A program made the position numbers and the translations under genes. Positions 16,614 to 24,736 of a stretch of 64,000 nt of DNA are shown piece by piece. This stretch comes from TMED27 sp964350695 (lineage in GTDB: Bacteria; Pseudomonadota; Alphaproteobacteria; Micavibrionales; Micavibrionaceae), in contig CAYGKM010000005.1 in assembly GCA_964350695.1 (NCBI GenBank), positions 1 to 64,000 of the forward strand, written 5' to 3'. The notes under the pieces were generated by a model. That model was not told the DNA's origin. It did not search any database and was given only the letters and a program-made list of their open reading frames with translations. Each line of letters opens with the position of its first letter. The stretch's first letter is position 1.

Positions 16614-17905
16614 GTCATCGGCACGTATGGGCGTTTTGCGGGGCCTGTATAGAGCTGACGCGGGCGACCGATGCGCAAGGATGGTTCTTCGACCATTTCT
16701 TTCCACTGTGAAATCCAGCCGACAGTGCGCGCGACGGCGAACAGCACAGTGAACATCTCAACAGGGAAGCCCATGGCTTTCAGGATAATACCGGAATAGA
16801 AATCCACATTGGGGAAGAGTTTACGCTCCACGAAATATGGATCTTCGAGGGCGATGCGCTCAAGCTCCATAGCGAGTTCAAGGCGGTCATCCTGCACGCC
16901 GAGATCTTCCAGAACATCGTGACAGGCTTTTTTCAAAACGCCTGCACGCGGGTCATGGTTTTTGTAGACGCGGTGCCCGAAGCCCATAAGGCGGAACGGG
17001 TCGTCTTTATCTTTGGCGCGAGCGATGAACTCGGGGATGTTGTCCTTATGGCCGATTTCATCGAGCATCTCCAGAACCGCTTGGTTCGCGCCGCCGTGCG
17101 CAGGGCCCCAGAGACAGGCAATGCCCGAAGCGATACAGGCGAACGGGTTGGCTTGGGATGAACCCGCAAGGCGCACCGTCGATGTTGAAGCGTTTTGTTC
17201 GTGATCGGCGTGGAGGATCATGATTTTATCCATCGCATCGGCGAGGATCGGGTTGTTTTTATACGGCTCGGCAGGGACGCCGAAACACATATAAAGGAAG
17301 TTTTCGGAGAAACCGAGATCATTGCGTGGATACATAAAAGGCTGGCCTTGCGCGTATTTCATAGTCATAGCGGCAAGGGTCGGTATTTTTGCGATCAAGC
17401 GGTGCGCGGAGATTTCGCGCTGCGCGGGGTCCCAGATATCAAGCGAGTCATGATAGAAAGCCGACAAACCACCAACCACGCCGCACATAATAGCCATGGG
17501 GTGTGCGTCACGGCGGAAACCACGGAAGAACAGGTGCACTTGTTCGTGAACCATGGTGTGATAGGTGATTTTCTTTTCGAAGTCTTCGAATTCTTTTTTG
17601 TTTGGTAAATCACCGTTTAGCAGCAGATATGCGACTTCGAGGAACGAGCTTTTATCCGCGAGCTCTTCGATCGTATAGCCGCGATGCATCAAGATGCCTT
17701 CATCGCCGTCAATGAATGTCAGGCGTGATTTACAGCTTTCCGTCGCGGTGAAGCTGGGGTCGAATGTGAAGTGACCGGATTCGGCATAGAGCGTGCGGAT
17801 GTCGATGCCATCGGGGCCGCATGTGCCGCTTACGACAGGAAGTTGGAAGCTCTCGCCCGTTTGGTCGTTGGTGAGTGTGAAGGTTTTTTGGTCTGCTTCG
17901 GTCAT
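16601..17905 (-). CDS. gltA: Citrate synthase
   Basis: Condenses acetyl-CoA and oxaloacetate to enter the TCA cycle; 434 residues, the hexameric type II length. Active-site regions are GPAHGGANQAVLEML (first His), MGFGHRVYKNHDPRA (second His) and FPNVDFYSGIIL (Asp). Substrate-binding FLEVAYLLLNGDLP and the N-terminal beta-domain typical of type II enzymes are also present. A GGGG ribosome site lies ahead of the ATG. It is downstream of gltX on the same strand, 106 bases apart, with a candidate promoter in between. lpxB-gltA-gltX-comEC-lexA is standard alphaproteobacterial order. Confidence 0.97.
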   Translation of the reverse strand: MTEADQKTFTLTNDQTGESFQLPVVSGTCGPDGIDIRTLYAESGHFTFDPSFTATESCKSRLTFIDGDEGILMHRGYTIEELADKSSFLEVAYLLLNGDLPNKKEFEDFEKKITYHTMVHEQVHLFFRGFRRDAHPMAIMCGVVGGLSAFYHDSLDIWDPAQREISAHRLIAKIPTLAAMTMKYAQGQPFMYPRNDLGFSENFLYMCFGVPAEPYKNNPILADAMDKIMILHADHEQNASTSTVRLAGSSQANPFACIASGIACLWGPAHGGANQAVLEMLDEIGHKDNIPEFIARAKDKDDPFRLMGFGHRVYKNHDPRAGVLKKACHDVLEDLGVQDDRLELAMELERIALEDPYFVERKLFPNVDFYSGIILKAMGFPVEMFTVLFAVARTVGWISQWKEMVEEPSLRIGRPRQLYTGPAKRPYVPMTKRK

Positions 17906-17969
17906 TGTTAATCCCCGGTTTAAAACATGTGTAAGGTGGTGCAGGACGCACGTGAAACACCTGCTAACG

Positions 17970-17997
17970 AGTGTACGCGAGATTAAGAATCATTCAA
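17970..17997 (-). promoter_or_regulatory. Candidate gltA promoter
   Basis: On the - strand TTGAAT and TACACT are 16 bases apart, about 65 bases ahead of the gltA ATG. The leader contains a GCAGG/CCTGC hairpin. Inferred by pattern only. Confidence 0.4.
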
Positions 17998-18011
17998 GTA
18001 TTTTAGATGAT

Positions 18012-19400
18012 TTAGGCGGCTTCGATTGCGCTTCGAATGCGCGCGCATGTTTCGTCTTTGCCGAGGATTTCAGCGGCATGGAAAACGGACGGGGACACGG
18101 TTGTCCCTGTGAGCGCGGCGCGCAGCGGCATGGCGACTTTCCCCAGCTTGCCTTCCATCACATCGTCAGCAATGGTTTTGCAGGCGGTTTGGACGCTCTC
18201 AGCGGTGAAATCATTTGCGGCCTCGAGGGTTTCGAGGAGCTTGGCGAGGATATCCTTATCCAAAAGACCCTTGGCTTTTTCATCGAATGAAAGCGGCGTT
18301 GATTTGGCAAAAAATGCTGATTCATCAGCAAATTGGATCAATGTCTTGGCACGTGACTTTAATTCATCGGCGCATGCAATGATCCGTTTTTGCGCCTCGT
18401 CTGACACGGTGGCGCCATGTCGCACTTCATAAAGCGGTTTGCAAATTTCGACCAATCGGCTGGGGTCGGCTTCGTTTATATAATGTGCGTTGATGCTTTC
18501 GAGTTTGGCGAAGTCGAATTTGGCGGCAGCTTTGCCGATATGTTCCAGATCAAACCATTCGATGGCTTGGGCGGTGGAGATGATTTCATCGTCGCCGTGG
18601 CTCCAGCCGAGGCGTAGCAGATAGTTGCGCATGGCCTCGGGCAGATAGCCCATATCGCGGTATTCTTCAACGCTTGCCGCGCCGTGGCGTTTTGACATTT
18701 TCGCACCATCGGGGCCGAGGATGAGCGGGAGGTGCGCATATTCAGGCTTCGTCCACGCAAGCGCATCATAGATGATGTTCTGGCGGAAGGCATTGTTCAG
18801 GTGGTCATCGCCGCGGATTACGTGGGTTACGCCCATATCGTGATCGTCAACAACGACGGAGAGCATATAGGTCGGCGAGCCGTCGGAGCGCAGAAGCACG
18901 AAATCATCCAGCTCGGTATTTTGCACGCGTACGTCGCCTTGAACATGGTCTTTGATTATCGTTTCGCCGTCTACGGGGGCTTCGATGCGGATGGTGAACT
19001 GCTCGGTCTGGCTGGGCGTGAAGTTTGTTTCCAGTTCTTTCTTGCGGGGCAGTTTAAAACCGCCATTGTCTTTTTTGATTTTATCCAGCTCTTCGGCCGA
19101 AAAATAGCATTTCCACGCTTTGCCCGCATCCAGCAATTCATTGGCCACTTCGGCGTGACGAGCGCGCTGCTCGTATTGCGAGACGATTTCACCGTCCCAA
19201 TCCAGTTCCAGCCATTCCATGGATTTAATCAGCGCGGTCACCGCGTCTTCGGAGTGGCGCTTGCGGTCTGTATCCTCAATCCGAAACAGCATCTTGCCGT
19301 CGTGGCGCTTGGCGTACAGCCAGTTAAAGAGGGCGGTGCGCGCTGTGCCGATATGCATGAAGCCGGTGGGGGATGGCGGGAAGCGGGTGACGATGGTCAT
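18012..19400 (-). CDS. gltX: Glutamyl-tRNA synthetase
   Basis: Charges tRNA-Glu; class I synthetase, 462 residues. The HIGH-type motif is FPPSPTGFMHIGTARTA at residues 7-23 and the KMSKS-type motif is GAKMSKRHGAASVEEY near residue 240. The frame is open for 38 codons upstream, but the family N-terminus MTIVTRFPPSPTG and the promoter at 19444-19472 place the start at 19400. Many alphaproteobacteria carry two GluRS paralogues, one charging tRNA-Gln for the amidotransferase route; which one this is cannot be decided here. comEC diverges from its upstream region. Confidence 0.95.
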   Translation of the reverse strand: MTIVTRFPPSPTGFMHIGTARTALFNWLYAKRHDGKMLFRIEDTDRKRHSEDAVTALIKSMEWLELDWDGEIVSQYEQRARHAEVANELLDAGKAWKCYFSAEELDKIKKDNGGFKLPRKKELETNFTPSQTEQFTIRIEAPVDGETIIKDHVQGDVRVQNTELDDFVLLRSDGSPTYMLSVVVDDHDMGVTHVIRGDDHLNNAFRQNIIYDALAWTKPEYAHLPLILGPDGAKMSKRHGAASVEEYRDMGYLPEAMRNYLLRLGWSHGDDEIISTAQAIEWFDLEHIGKAAAKFDFAKLESINAHYINEADPSRLVEICKPLYEVRHGATVSDEAQKRIIACADELKSRAKTLIQFADESAFFAKSTPLSFDEKAKGLLDKDILAKLLETLEAANDFTAESVQTACKTIADDVMEGKLGKVAMPLRAALTGTTVSPSVFHAAEILGKDETCARIRSAIEAA

Positions 19401-19443
19401 GTTTTTCAATATCTCTTTGATTTTAAGGCTTTTAACGCCTTCA

Positions 19444-19472
19444 GAAATAGTATTGATTTGATCGGTATGCAA
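19444..19472 (-). promoter_or_regulatory. Candidate gltX promoter (TTGCAT-N17-TATTTC)
   Basis: Minus-strand TTGCAT (19467-19472) and TATTTC (19444-19449) are 17 bases apart. Just downstream a hairpin AAGGC/GCCTT (19425-19441) would sit at the start of the ~37-nt leader. Confidence 0.45.
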
Positions 19473-21551
19473 GAGCTTATAAAATCTCATATCTTCAATA
19501 TGATTGCGGAGCAAAGGCCGCAGATTGTTCTGTGGTGTCCTGTCCTGTTCGGGCTTGGGGTATTGCTGTATTTCGGTTTGCGTTTTGAGCCGCCGCTTTA
19601 TGTGGGCGGAGTGATGACGTTGCCTGTGTTTGCAGGGCTGTGGGCGTTTCGTGAGAACGGGCTTTTGCGGATATCGCTTTTATATCTGCTGTGCGGAGTT
19701 TTGGGGTTCACGGCGGCGCAGCTGCGGACCAATATGGTGCAAACGCCGATATTGATGAAGGAAATGTCCCCCGTTGAAGCCACCGGGCGCATCGTTGTTT
19801 TGGAGGATTTGGGGTTAGATCAAGGGCAGCGGATTGTTCTGGATGATGTCACGCTAGAGCGTGTGGAGCCGGAAGATACGCCGCAGCGCATTCGTTTGAA
19901 GCTGCGGAAAGATCAGGATTTGGAAGTGGGGCAGCGTGTACGTGTTTTGGCGGGTTTAAATCCTCCTGCTGCGCCCGCGCTTCCCGGCGGGTTTGATTTT
20001 CAGCGTTATATGTTTTTTCAAGGTATCGGCGCGATCGGATTTAGCTATGGCGCGGTTGAGGTTATAACGCCCGCGCAGCGCAGCGGTTTTCAAATGGGCA
20101 TTGAGGATTTGCGAAACCGCATTTCGGGGCGGATTATGGCGGCGATGCAAGGACCGCGCGGTGGCATTTCTGCAGCGCTTATGGTGGGGAAGCGCGGGGC
20201 GATTTCGGAAGGCGATAATGAGGCGATGCGGGCATCGGGGCTTGCACATATGCTGGCGATTTCGGGGCTGCATATCGGGTTGTTTTCGGGTGTGGTGTTT
20301 TTCTTCATTCGTCTTTGCTTGGTGCTGATTCCCGGTTTTGCGCTTCAATATCCGGTGAAGAAGATTGCTGCCGTGGCGGCGATAGCGGCGGCGGTGTTTT
20401 ATATGTTGATTGCGGGGGCGACGATTCCGACGCAGCGTGCAGTATTTATGACGGGCGTTGCGTTTGTCGCGATTTTGTTCGATCGCTCGCCGCTTTCCAT
20501 GCGGTTGGTCGCGTTTGCGGCGCTCTGCGTTTTGGTGGTTGCGCCGGAGAGCCTAATGAGCGTGAGTTTTCAGATGTCGTTTTCTGCCGTGGCGGGTTTG
20601 GTTGCGTTTTATGATGCGACGCGGGGTTGGTGGAAGAAGGTGCATGCGCAGGCCGGATGGCTTCGGCGCTTGGGGCTATATGTGCTGAGCATTTGTATGA
20701 CGACGGTGATTGCGACCTTCGCGACCGCGCCTTTTGCGCTTTATCATTTTCAGACATTGGCGGTTTATGGGGTTTTGGGGAATGTTCTGGCAATGCCTGT
20801 GTTGACGTTTTGGGTGATGCCGCTTTCGGTTTTGGCGTATGCGCTTATGCCTTTTGGCTTGGAGGGGGCAGTATTTCCGATTATGGGGCAGGGTGTGCAG
20901 GCGATTTTAAGTGTGGCGCATTGGGTGGCGGGGATGGAGAATGCGGTTTTGCGCGTGGCGGCCTTTCCGCTTCCGGCATTTTTGTTTTTTGCCTCGGCGC
21001 TGCTTGTGCTGGTTTTGGTGAAGGGGCGTTTGCGGGTCATTGCGCTGCCTTTGTGCCTTATATCGGTAATGGCTATTTATCAACATAAACAGCCATTTAT
21101 ACTTTTATATTCAGATTTAAATTTAATTGGATATCGCTCTGAAGCCGGGTCATTTTATGCGTCTAATTTGCGAAAGGATAAATTTACCCGCGGGATTTGG
21201 GAGCGAAGCTATGGTCTTGAGGATGGCGCGGCGCTTGGGTTTCCGAAGGAAGGGCGCGAGGGCGATATTGCCTGCGGCGAGGCGGGGTGCAGGGTAGAGC
21301 GCGGGGGACATAAAGTTTCTTGGCTCAAATATGCGTCTGATGCGTCGGAGGAATGTGGATGGGCGAACATTGTAGTTGTGCAAGAGCCGGTGAAGAGGCG
21401 TGTGCGCGAAGAGTGCGGCGAGGATGTGCGCGTGATTGATATGTTTGATGCGCGCAATGCGGGGGTGCATGCGTTTTATGAGGCGAAGCCTTTAAAGATA
21501 GTGACCAGCAATGAGCTTCGTGGGAAGCGGCCTTGGGTGGCCGACCGGTAA
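19467..21551 (+). CDS. comEC: ComEC/Rec2-family DNA-uptake channel protein
   Basis: Inner-membrane channel for single-stranded DNA in natural transformation; about 694 residues with many transmembrane helices. The competence-domain signature is GLAHMLAISGLHIGLFSGVV, after GKRGAISEGDNEAMRASG. An N-terminal OB-like region precedes it (VEATGRIVVLEDLGL). The C-terminus lacks a metallo-beta-lactamase domain and has the alphaproteobacterial-type segment GDIACGEAGCRVERGG. The frame is open far upstream through antisense gltX, so the start is uncertain: ATG 19467 or ATG 19500, neither with a clear ribosome site. Being alone does not prove competence; other com genes are not in view. Confidence 0.9.
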   Translation: MQELIKSHIFNMIAEQRPQIVLWCPVLFGLGVLLYFGLRFEPPLYVGGVMTLPVFAGLWAFRENGLLRISLLYLLCGVLGFTAAQLRTNMVQTPILMKEMSPVEATGRIVVLEDLGLDQGQRIVLDDVTLERVEPEDTPQRIRLKLRKDQDLEVGQRVRVLAGLNPPAAPALPGGFDFQRYMFFQGIGAIGFSYGAVEVITPAQRSGFQMGIEDLRNRISGRIMAAMQGPRGGISAALMVGKRGAISEGDNEAMRASGLAHMLAISGLHIGLFSGVVFFFIRLCLVLIPGFALQYPVKKIAAVAAIAAAVFYMLIAGATIPTQRAVFMTGVAFVAILFDRSPLSMRLVAFAALCVLVVAPESLMSVSFQMSFSAVAGLVAFYDATRGWWKKVHAQAGWLRRLGLYVLSICMTTVIATFATAPFALYHFQTLAVYGVLGNVLAMPVLTFWVMPLSVLAYALMPFGLEGAVFPIMGQGVQAILSVAHWVAGMENAVLRVAAFPLPAFLFFASALLVLVLVKGRLRVIALPLCLISVMAIYQHKQPFILLYSDLNLIGYRSEAGSFYASNLRKDKFTRGIWERSYGLEDGAALGFPKEGREGDIACGEAGCRVERGGHKVSWLKYASDASEECGWANIVVVQEPVKRRVREECGEDVRVIDMFDARNAGVHAFYEAKPLKIVTSNELRGKRPWVADR

Positions 21552-21556
21552 GCGAT

Positions 21557-22219
21557 CTAGTGGTAAGCCCGCATCAAACTGACGAGCTTGCCTTGGATTT
21601 GCACACGGTGTGGTTCAAAAATTTGCGGCTCATAAGCTTGGTTTTCAGGCTCAAGCACGATTTTACCGCCCGCGCGGCGTAAGCGTTTGAGGGTTGCCTC
21701 TTCGCCGTCAACAAGGGCAACGACAATCTCACCGTTATTGGCGGTGTCGCAGCGTTTGATGATGACAACATCTGAATCATGAATGCCCGCATCAATCATC
21801 GAATCGCCTTCGATGGTCAGGGCGTAGTGTTCGCCTGCGCCGACAAAGCCTTGAGGAACCGTGAGGTTCTGCCCTTCATGGTTTAGGGCTTCAATCGGGC
21901 TTCCTGCTGCGATTTTTCCGCAAAGAGGGATTTCTTCGAGCATTTGATTGGCGTTAGCGGCCATAATCGCGTTATTGAGGTTTGCGGGTTCTTCACGCGA
22001 GAACCCTTCGGGAAGACGTTTGATTTCCAAAGCGCGGGCGCGATGCGGCAGGCGCTCAATATAGCCGCGTTCTTCTAAGCCGCTTATCAGGCGGTGAATA
22101 CCGGATTTGGATTTCAGGCCAAGAGCGTCTTTCATTTCCTCGAAAGACGGGGGGACATCGTCCTCCGACAATCTTTCATGGATGAATAACAACAGATCGC
22201 GCTGTTTTCTCGTAAGCAT
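21557..22219 (-). CDS. lexA: SOS repressor LexA
   Basis: Represses DNA-damage genes and self-cleaves with RecA; 220 residues. The N-terminal winged helix reads LTRKQRDLLLFIHERLSE and LKSKSGIHRLISGLEERGYI. The cleavage site is Ala105-Gly106 in CGKIAAGSPIEAL, the catalytic serine is Ser140 in EGDSMIDAG and the lysine is Lys178 in ATLKRLRR, so the protein is complete. A GTTC-N7-GTTC box lies 59 bases ahead of the start, indicating autoregulation. The upstream neighbour is trpC; the moaC-moeA pair often found between them is missing. Confidence 0.97.
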   Translation of the reverse strand: MLTRKQRDLLLFIHERLSEDDVPPSFEEMKDALGLKSKSGIHRLISGLEERGYIERLPHRARALEIKRLPEGFSREEPANLNNAIMAANANQMLEEIPLCGKIAAGSPIEALNHEGQNLTVPQGFVGAGEHYALTIEGDSMIDAGIHDSDVVIIKRCDTANNGEIVVALVDGEEATLKRLRRAGGKIVLEPENQAYEPQIFEPHRVQIQGKLVSLMRAYH

Positions 22220-22277
22220 AGCCGAATTCCTCTTCTATTGGGCAAAAACGATAAATACGCAGAGATATACTTCTTTT

Positions 22278-22292
22278 GTTCTACTTTAGTTC
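22278..22292 (-). promoter_or_regulatory. LexA operator (SOS box, GTTC-N7-GTTC)
   Basis: GTTC at 22278-22281 and GTTC at 22289-22292 are separated by exactly seven bases, the established alphaproteobacterial SOS box. It lies upstream of lexA and overlaps the trpC stop codon. On the coding strand it reads GAAC-N7-GAAC. Confidence 0.8.
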
Positions 22293-23077
22293 GTGTTTTG
22301 TGTCAACAAGGCTTTTACGGCGTTTTCGATGTTTTCCTGACGCATGAGGCTTTCACCGACGAGGAAGGCTTTATATCCCGCGCTGTGCAGGTCTTGGATG
22401 GTTTTGGCTTCGGAGATGCCGCTTTCGGCGACTTTAAGCGCGCTTTCAGGGATGTGTTTGAGAAGGTCGAAAGAGGTTTGAATGTCCACATTCAGGGTTT
22501 TGAGATTGCGGTTATTTACGCCGACCATACGCGGATTTAGCGCCTTAGAGCGCTCCAGTTCTTCAAGGTTGTGAATTTCGATGAGGACATCCATGCCGAG
22601 GGCGGTTGAGAGGTCATAGAGTTCTTTTGCCATTTCATCATCAAGCGCGGCCATTATGAGCAATATACAATCTGCGCCGAGGGCTCGCGATTCGTATATT
22701 TGATAGGGGTCGATCATGAAGTCTTTGCGCAGCATCGGCAGGGCAACGGCTTCGCGCACGGCTTTGAAATATTCATCCGAGCCTTGGAAGTATGGCGTGT
22801 CGGTTAGGACGGACAGGCAGGATGCCCCTGCGCGTTCATAGCTTTGGGCGATTTTAAGCGGGTCAAAATTCTCGCGTATGATGCCTTTGCTGGGTGAGGC
22901 TTTTTTGACCTCGGCAATGAGCGCCGCGCCTTTTGCATTTTGAAGCGCGTCGATGAAGCCTTTTGCGGGCGGCATGGATTGTGCGAGAGATTCCATTTCG
23001 CTTTGTGGCTGGAGCGATTTTTGACGCTCAACATGCGCGCGTTTTTTCTCGCAGATTTCTTGAAGGACGCTACTCAT
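22286..23077 (-). CDS. trpC: Indole-3-glycerol phosphate synthase
   Basis: Fourth step of tryptophan synthesis, closing the indole ring of CdRP; 263 residues, a TIM barrel without a fused TrpF. Motifs: LIAEVKKASPSKGIIRENFD (catalytic lysine), SVLTDTPYFQGSDEY, LRKDFMIDPYQIYESRALGA, VGVNNRNLKTLNVD, VAESGI and FLVGESLM. The ATG at 23077 shares one base with the trpD stop (TGATG); a TTG one codon earlier is possible. Its stop overlaps the lexA operator. It is last in the trpG-trpD-trpC operon. Confidence 0.96.
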   Translation of the reverse strand: MSSVLQEICEKKRAHVERQKSLQPQSEMESLAQSMPPAKGFIDALQNAKGAALIAEVKKASPSKGIIRENFDPLKIAQSYERAGASCLSVLTDTPYFQGSDEYFKAVREAVALPMLRKDFMIDPYQIYESRALGADCILLIMAALDDEMAKELYDLSTALGMDVLIEIHNLEELERSKALNPRMVGVNNRNLKTLNVDIQTSFDLLKHIPESALKVAESGISEAKTIQDLHSAGYKAFLVGESLMRQENIENAVKALLTQNTN

Positions 23078-24081
23078 CAAAGGCTCCCGCGGGTCATTGC
23101 GACATAGTCTTTGAGCGTGTCATAGGCAAGACCGTTATCCAGAGCGCTTTTTGCGCGCGCTACGCCGTCTTTTAAGGTTTCTGATTTCCCTGCAATGACG
23201 AGGACGGCGGCGGTGTTGGCGAGCACGATGTTGCGATAGGCGCCTTTTTGTCCTTCCAGTACTGCGCGAAGCGCGTTCGCGTTGTCTTCGGCGCTGCCGC
23301 CCAGAAGTGCGTCCATATCGTTTGTTTCAAGGCCGAAATCATCCGGGCTGATTGTTTTTTCTTCGATATGGCCCTCCTCATCCAGCGTTGCGGTATAGGT
23401 CTCACCTGTGGTTGTGATTTCATCAAGGCCATCGGAGCCATGTACGACCCATGCGGTTTTTGCGCCGAGGTTTTTGAGCGTTTCGATCATAGGGCGCAGC
23501 CATTTTTTATCATAGACGCCGATGAGTTGGTGGCGCGTTCCTGCGGGGTTTGAGAGCGGGCCGAGCAGGTTGAAGATTGTACGTGTGCCCAGTTTTTTGC
23601 GGGCGGGCATAACATGTTTCATGGCGGCGTGGTGATTGGGGGCCATAAGGAATGCGAAGTGGATTGTTTTAAGCGCTTCTTCCAGGGTTGCTTGCGGCGC
23701 ATCAAGGTTAACGCCGAGGACTTCGAGAACATCGGCAGCGCCCGATTTCGAGCTGGAGGCGCGGTTGCCGTGTTTGGCGACAGGTACACCGCAGGAGGCC
23801 GCAACGAGGGCGACGGCAGTTGAGATATTGAATGTCCCGCTTTTATCGCCGCCAGTGCCGCAGCAATCAACTGCGCCGTATGGGGCGGCTACGCCGGTTG
23901 CTTTTTCACGCATGACTTTGGCGGCGCCGGTGAGTTCTGCCTTGGTTTCGCCGCGATCAGCAAGTGTTTTCAAGAAATCCATGATCTGGTTTTCTGCGAT
24001 TTGTCCTTCCATGATGCGGGTCATGGCTTGGGTCATTTGCGCCTCGGTGAGGGGCTTTTTTGCATCAGGCAGTATGGTCAT
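23077..24081 (-). CDS. trpD: Anthranilate phosphoribosyltransferase
   Basis: Transfers phosphoribose from PRPP to anthranilate, second step of tryptophan synthesis; 334 residues. The glycine-rich phosphoribosyl motif is VDCCGTGGDKSGTFNISTA. Also present are KHGNRASSSKSGAADVLE, HHAAMKHVMPARKKLGTRTI (anthranilate site), FNLLGPLSNPAG and HGSDGLDEITT. It overlaps trpG by four bases (ATGA) and trpC by one, so the three genes are tightly coupled. Confidence 0.97.
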   Translation of the reverse strand: MTILPDAKKPLTEAQMTQAMTRIMEGQIAENQIMDFLKTLADRGETKAELTGAAKVMREKATGVAAPYGAVDCCGTGGDKSGTFNISTAVALVAASCGVPVAKHGNRASSSKSGAADVLEVLGVNLDAPQATLEEALKTIHFAFLMAPNHHAAMKHVMPARKKLGTRTIFNLLGPLSNPAGTRHQLIGVYDKKWLRPMIETLKNLGAKTAWVVHGSDGLDEITTTGETYTATLDEEGHIEEKTISPDDFGLETNDMDALLGGSAEDNANALRAVLEGQKGAYRNIVLANTAAVLVIAGKSETLKDGVARAKSALDNGLAYDTLKDYVAMTRGSL

Positions 24082-24644
24082 AGCATGTCCGTAAAGGTTT
24101 TGAGCATGGCGTGGCCGTTTTGGGTTTCGATGCTTTCGGGGTGGAATTGCACGCCGTGAATGGGCTTTGTTTTATGCGCCACGCCCATGATTGTGCCGTC
24201 AGCGGTTTCCGAGGTGATTTCTAAAGCATCAGGGCAGCTTTCGCGCTCAATGCTTAAGGAGTGATAGCGCGTGACGGCAAAGGGCGAGGGGAGGTCTTTG
24301 AAGACGCTTTTGCCGCTATGGGTGATGTTGCTGACCTTGCCGTGCATGGGCGGGTTTTTGATGATTTTGCCGCCATAGGCTTGGCCGATTGTTTGGTGGC
24401 CGAGGCATACACCGAAGAGCGGGATGTCTTTTTCATCAGCGGTTTTTACGAGGTCGAGGCAAATGCCTGCGTGATCCGGATCGCTTGGTCCGGGGGAGAT
24501 CATCAGCCCTTTGGGTTTAAGCTTTAAAATTTCATCTATTGTGATCTTATCGTTGCGGTGTACGTCACAGGCAACGCCGAGATCGCCCAGGTATTGCACC
24601 AAATTATAAGTGAAGCTGTCGTAATTATCGATGAGAATAATCAT
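24078..24644 (-). CDS. trpG: Anthranilate synthase glutamine amidotransferase component
   Basis: Class I glutamine amidotransferase that supplies ammonia to TrpE; 188 residues. It opens with MIILIDNYDSFTYNLVQYL. The catalytic cysteine is in FGVCLGHQTIGQAYGG, the His-Glu pair in GVQFHPESI, and the oxyanion region is SPGPSDP. It may also serve PabB in folate synthesis, as TrpG/PabA proteins often do. It has no ribosome site, and a promoter places the transcription start at or next to the ATG, so translation may be leaderless. TrpE lies on the same strand but is separated by yibQ. Confidence 0.95.
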   Translation of the reverse strand: MIILIDNYDSFTYNLVQYLGDLGVACDVHRNDKITIDEILKLKPKGLMISPGPSDPDHAGICLDLVKTADEKDIPLFGVCLGHQTIGQAYGGKIIKNPPMHGKVSNITHSGKSVFKDLPSPFAVTRYHSLSIERESCPDALEITSETADGTIMGVAHKTKPIHGVQFHPESIETQNGHAMLKTFTDML

Positions 24645-24650
24645 GGACGT

Positions 24651-24679
24651 TTTATGGCGAAATTGGCTGTAAAAAGCAA
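24651..24679 (-). promoter_or_regulatory. trpGDC promoter (TTGCTT-N17-CATAAA)
   Basis: Minus-strand TTGCTT (24674-24679) and CATAAA (24651-24656) are 17 bases apart, with only six bases between the -10 and the trpG ATG. This implies a start at the A of ATG. Inferred from pattern and from the lack of a ribosome site. Confidence 0.5.
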
Positions 24680-24701
24680 GGGGTAAAGCAGCTTTATGAG
24701 A

Positions 24702-24730
24702 TTGTGAAAGCGTGCGCTTCGCGCTATCTT
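24702..24730 (+). promoter_or_regulatory. yibQ-like gene promoter (TTGTGA-N17-TATCTT)
   Basis: TTGTGA (24702-24707) and TATCTT (24725-24730) are 17 bases apart; six bases separate the -10 from ATG 24737. It is divergent from the trpG promoter and again suggests a leaderless transcript. Confidence 0.45.
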
Positions 24731-24736
24731 TGATTT

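Noticed and set aside
18732..19466. Upstream extension of the comEC reading frame (total 939 codons)
   Set aside because: It is antisense to the well-supported gltX; ComEC homology begins only near 19500.
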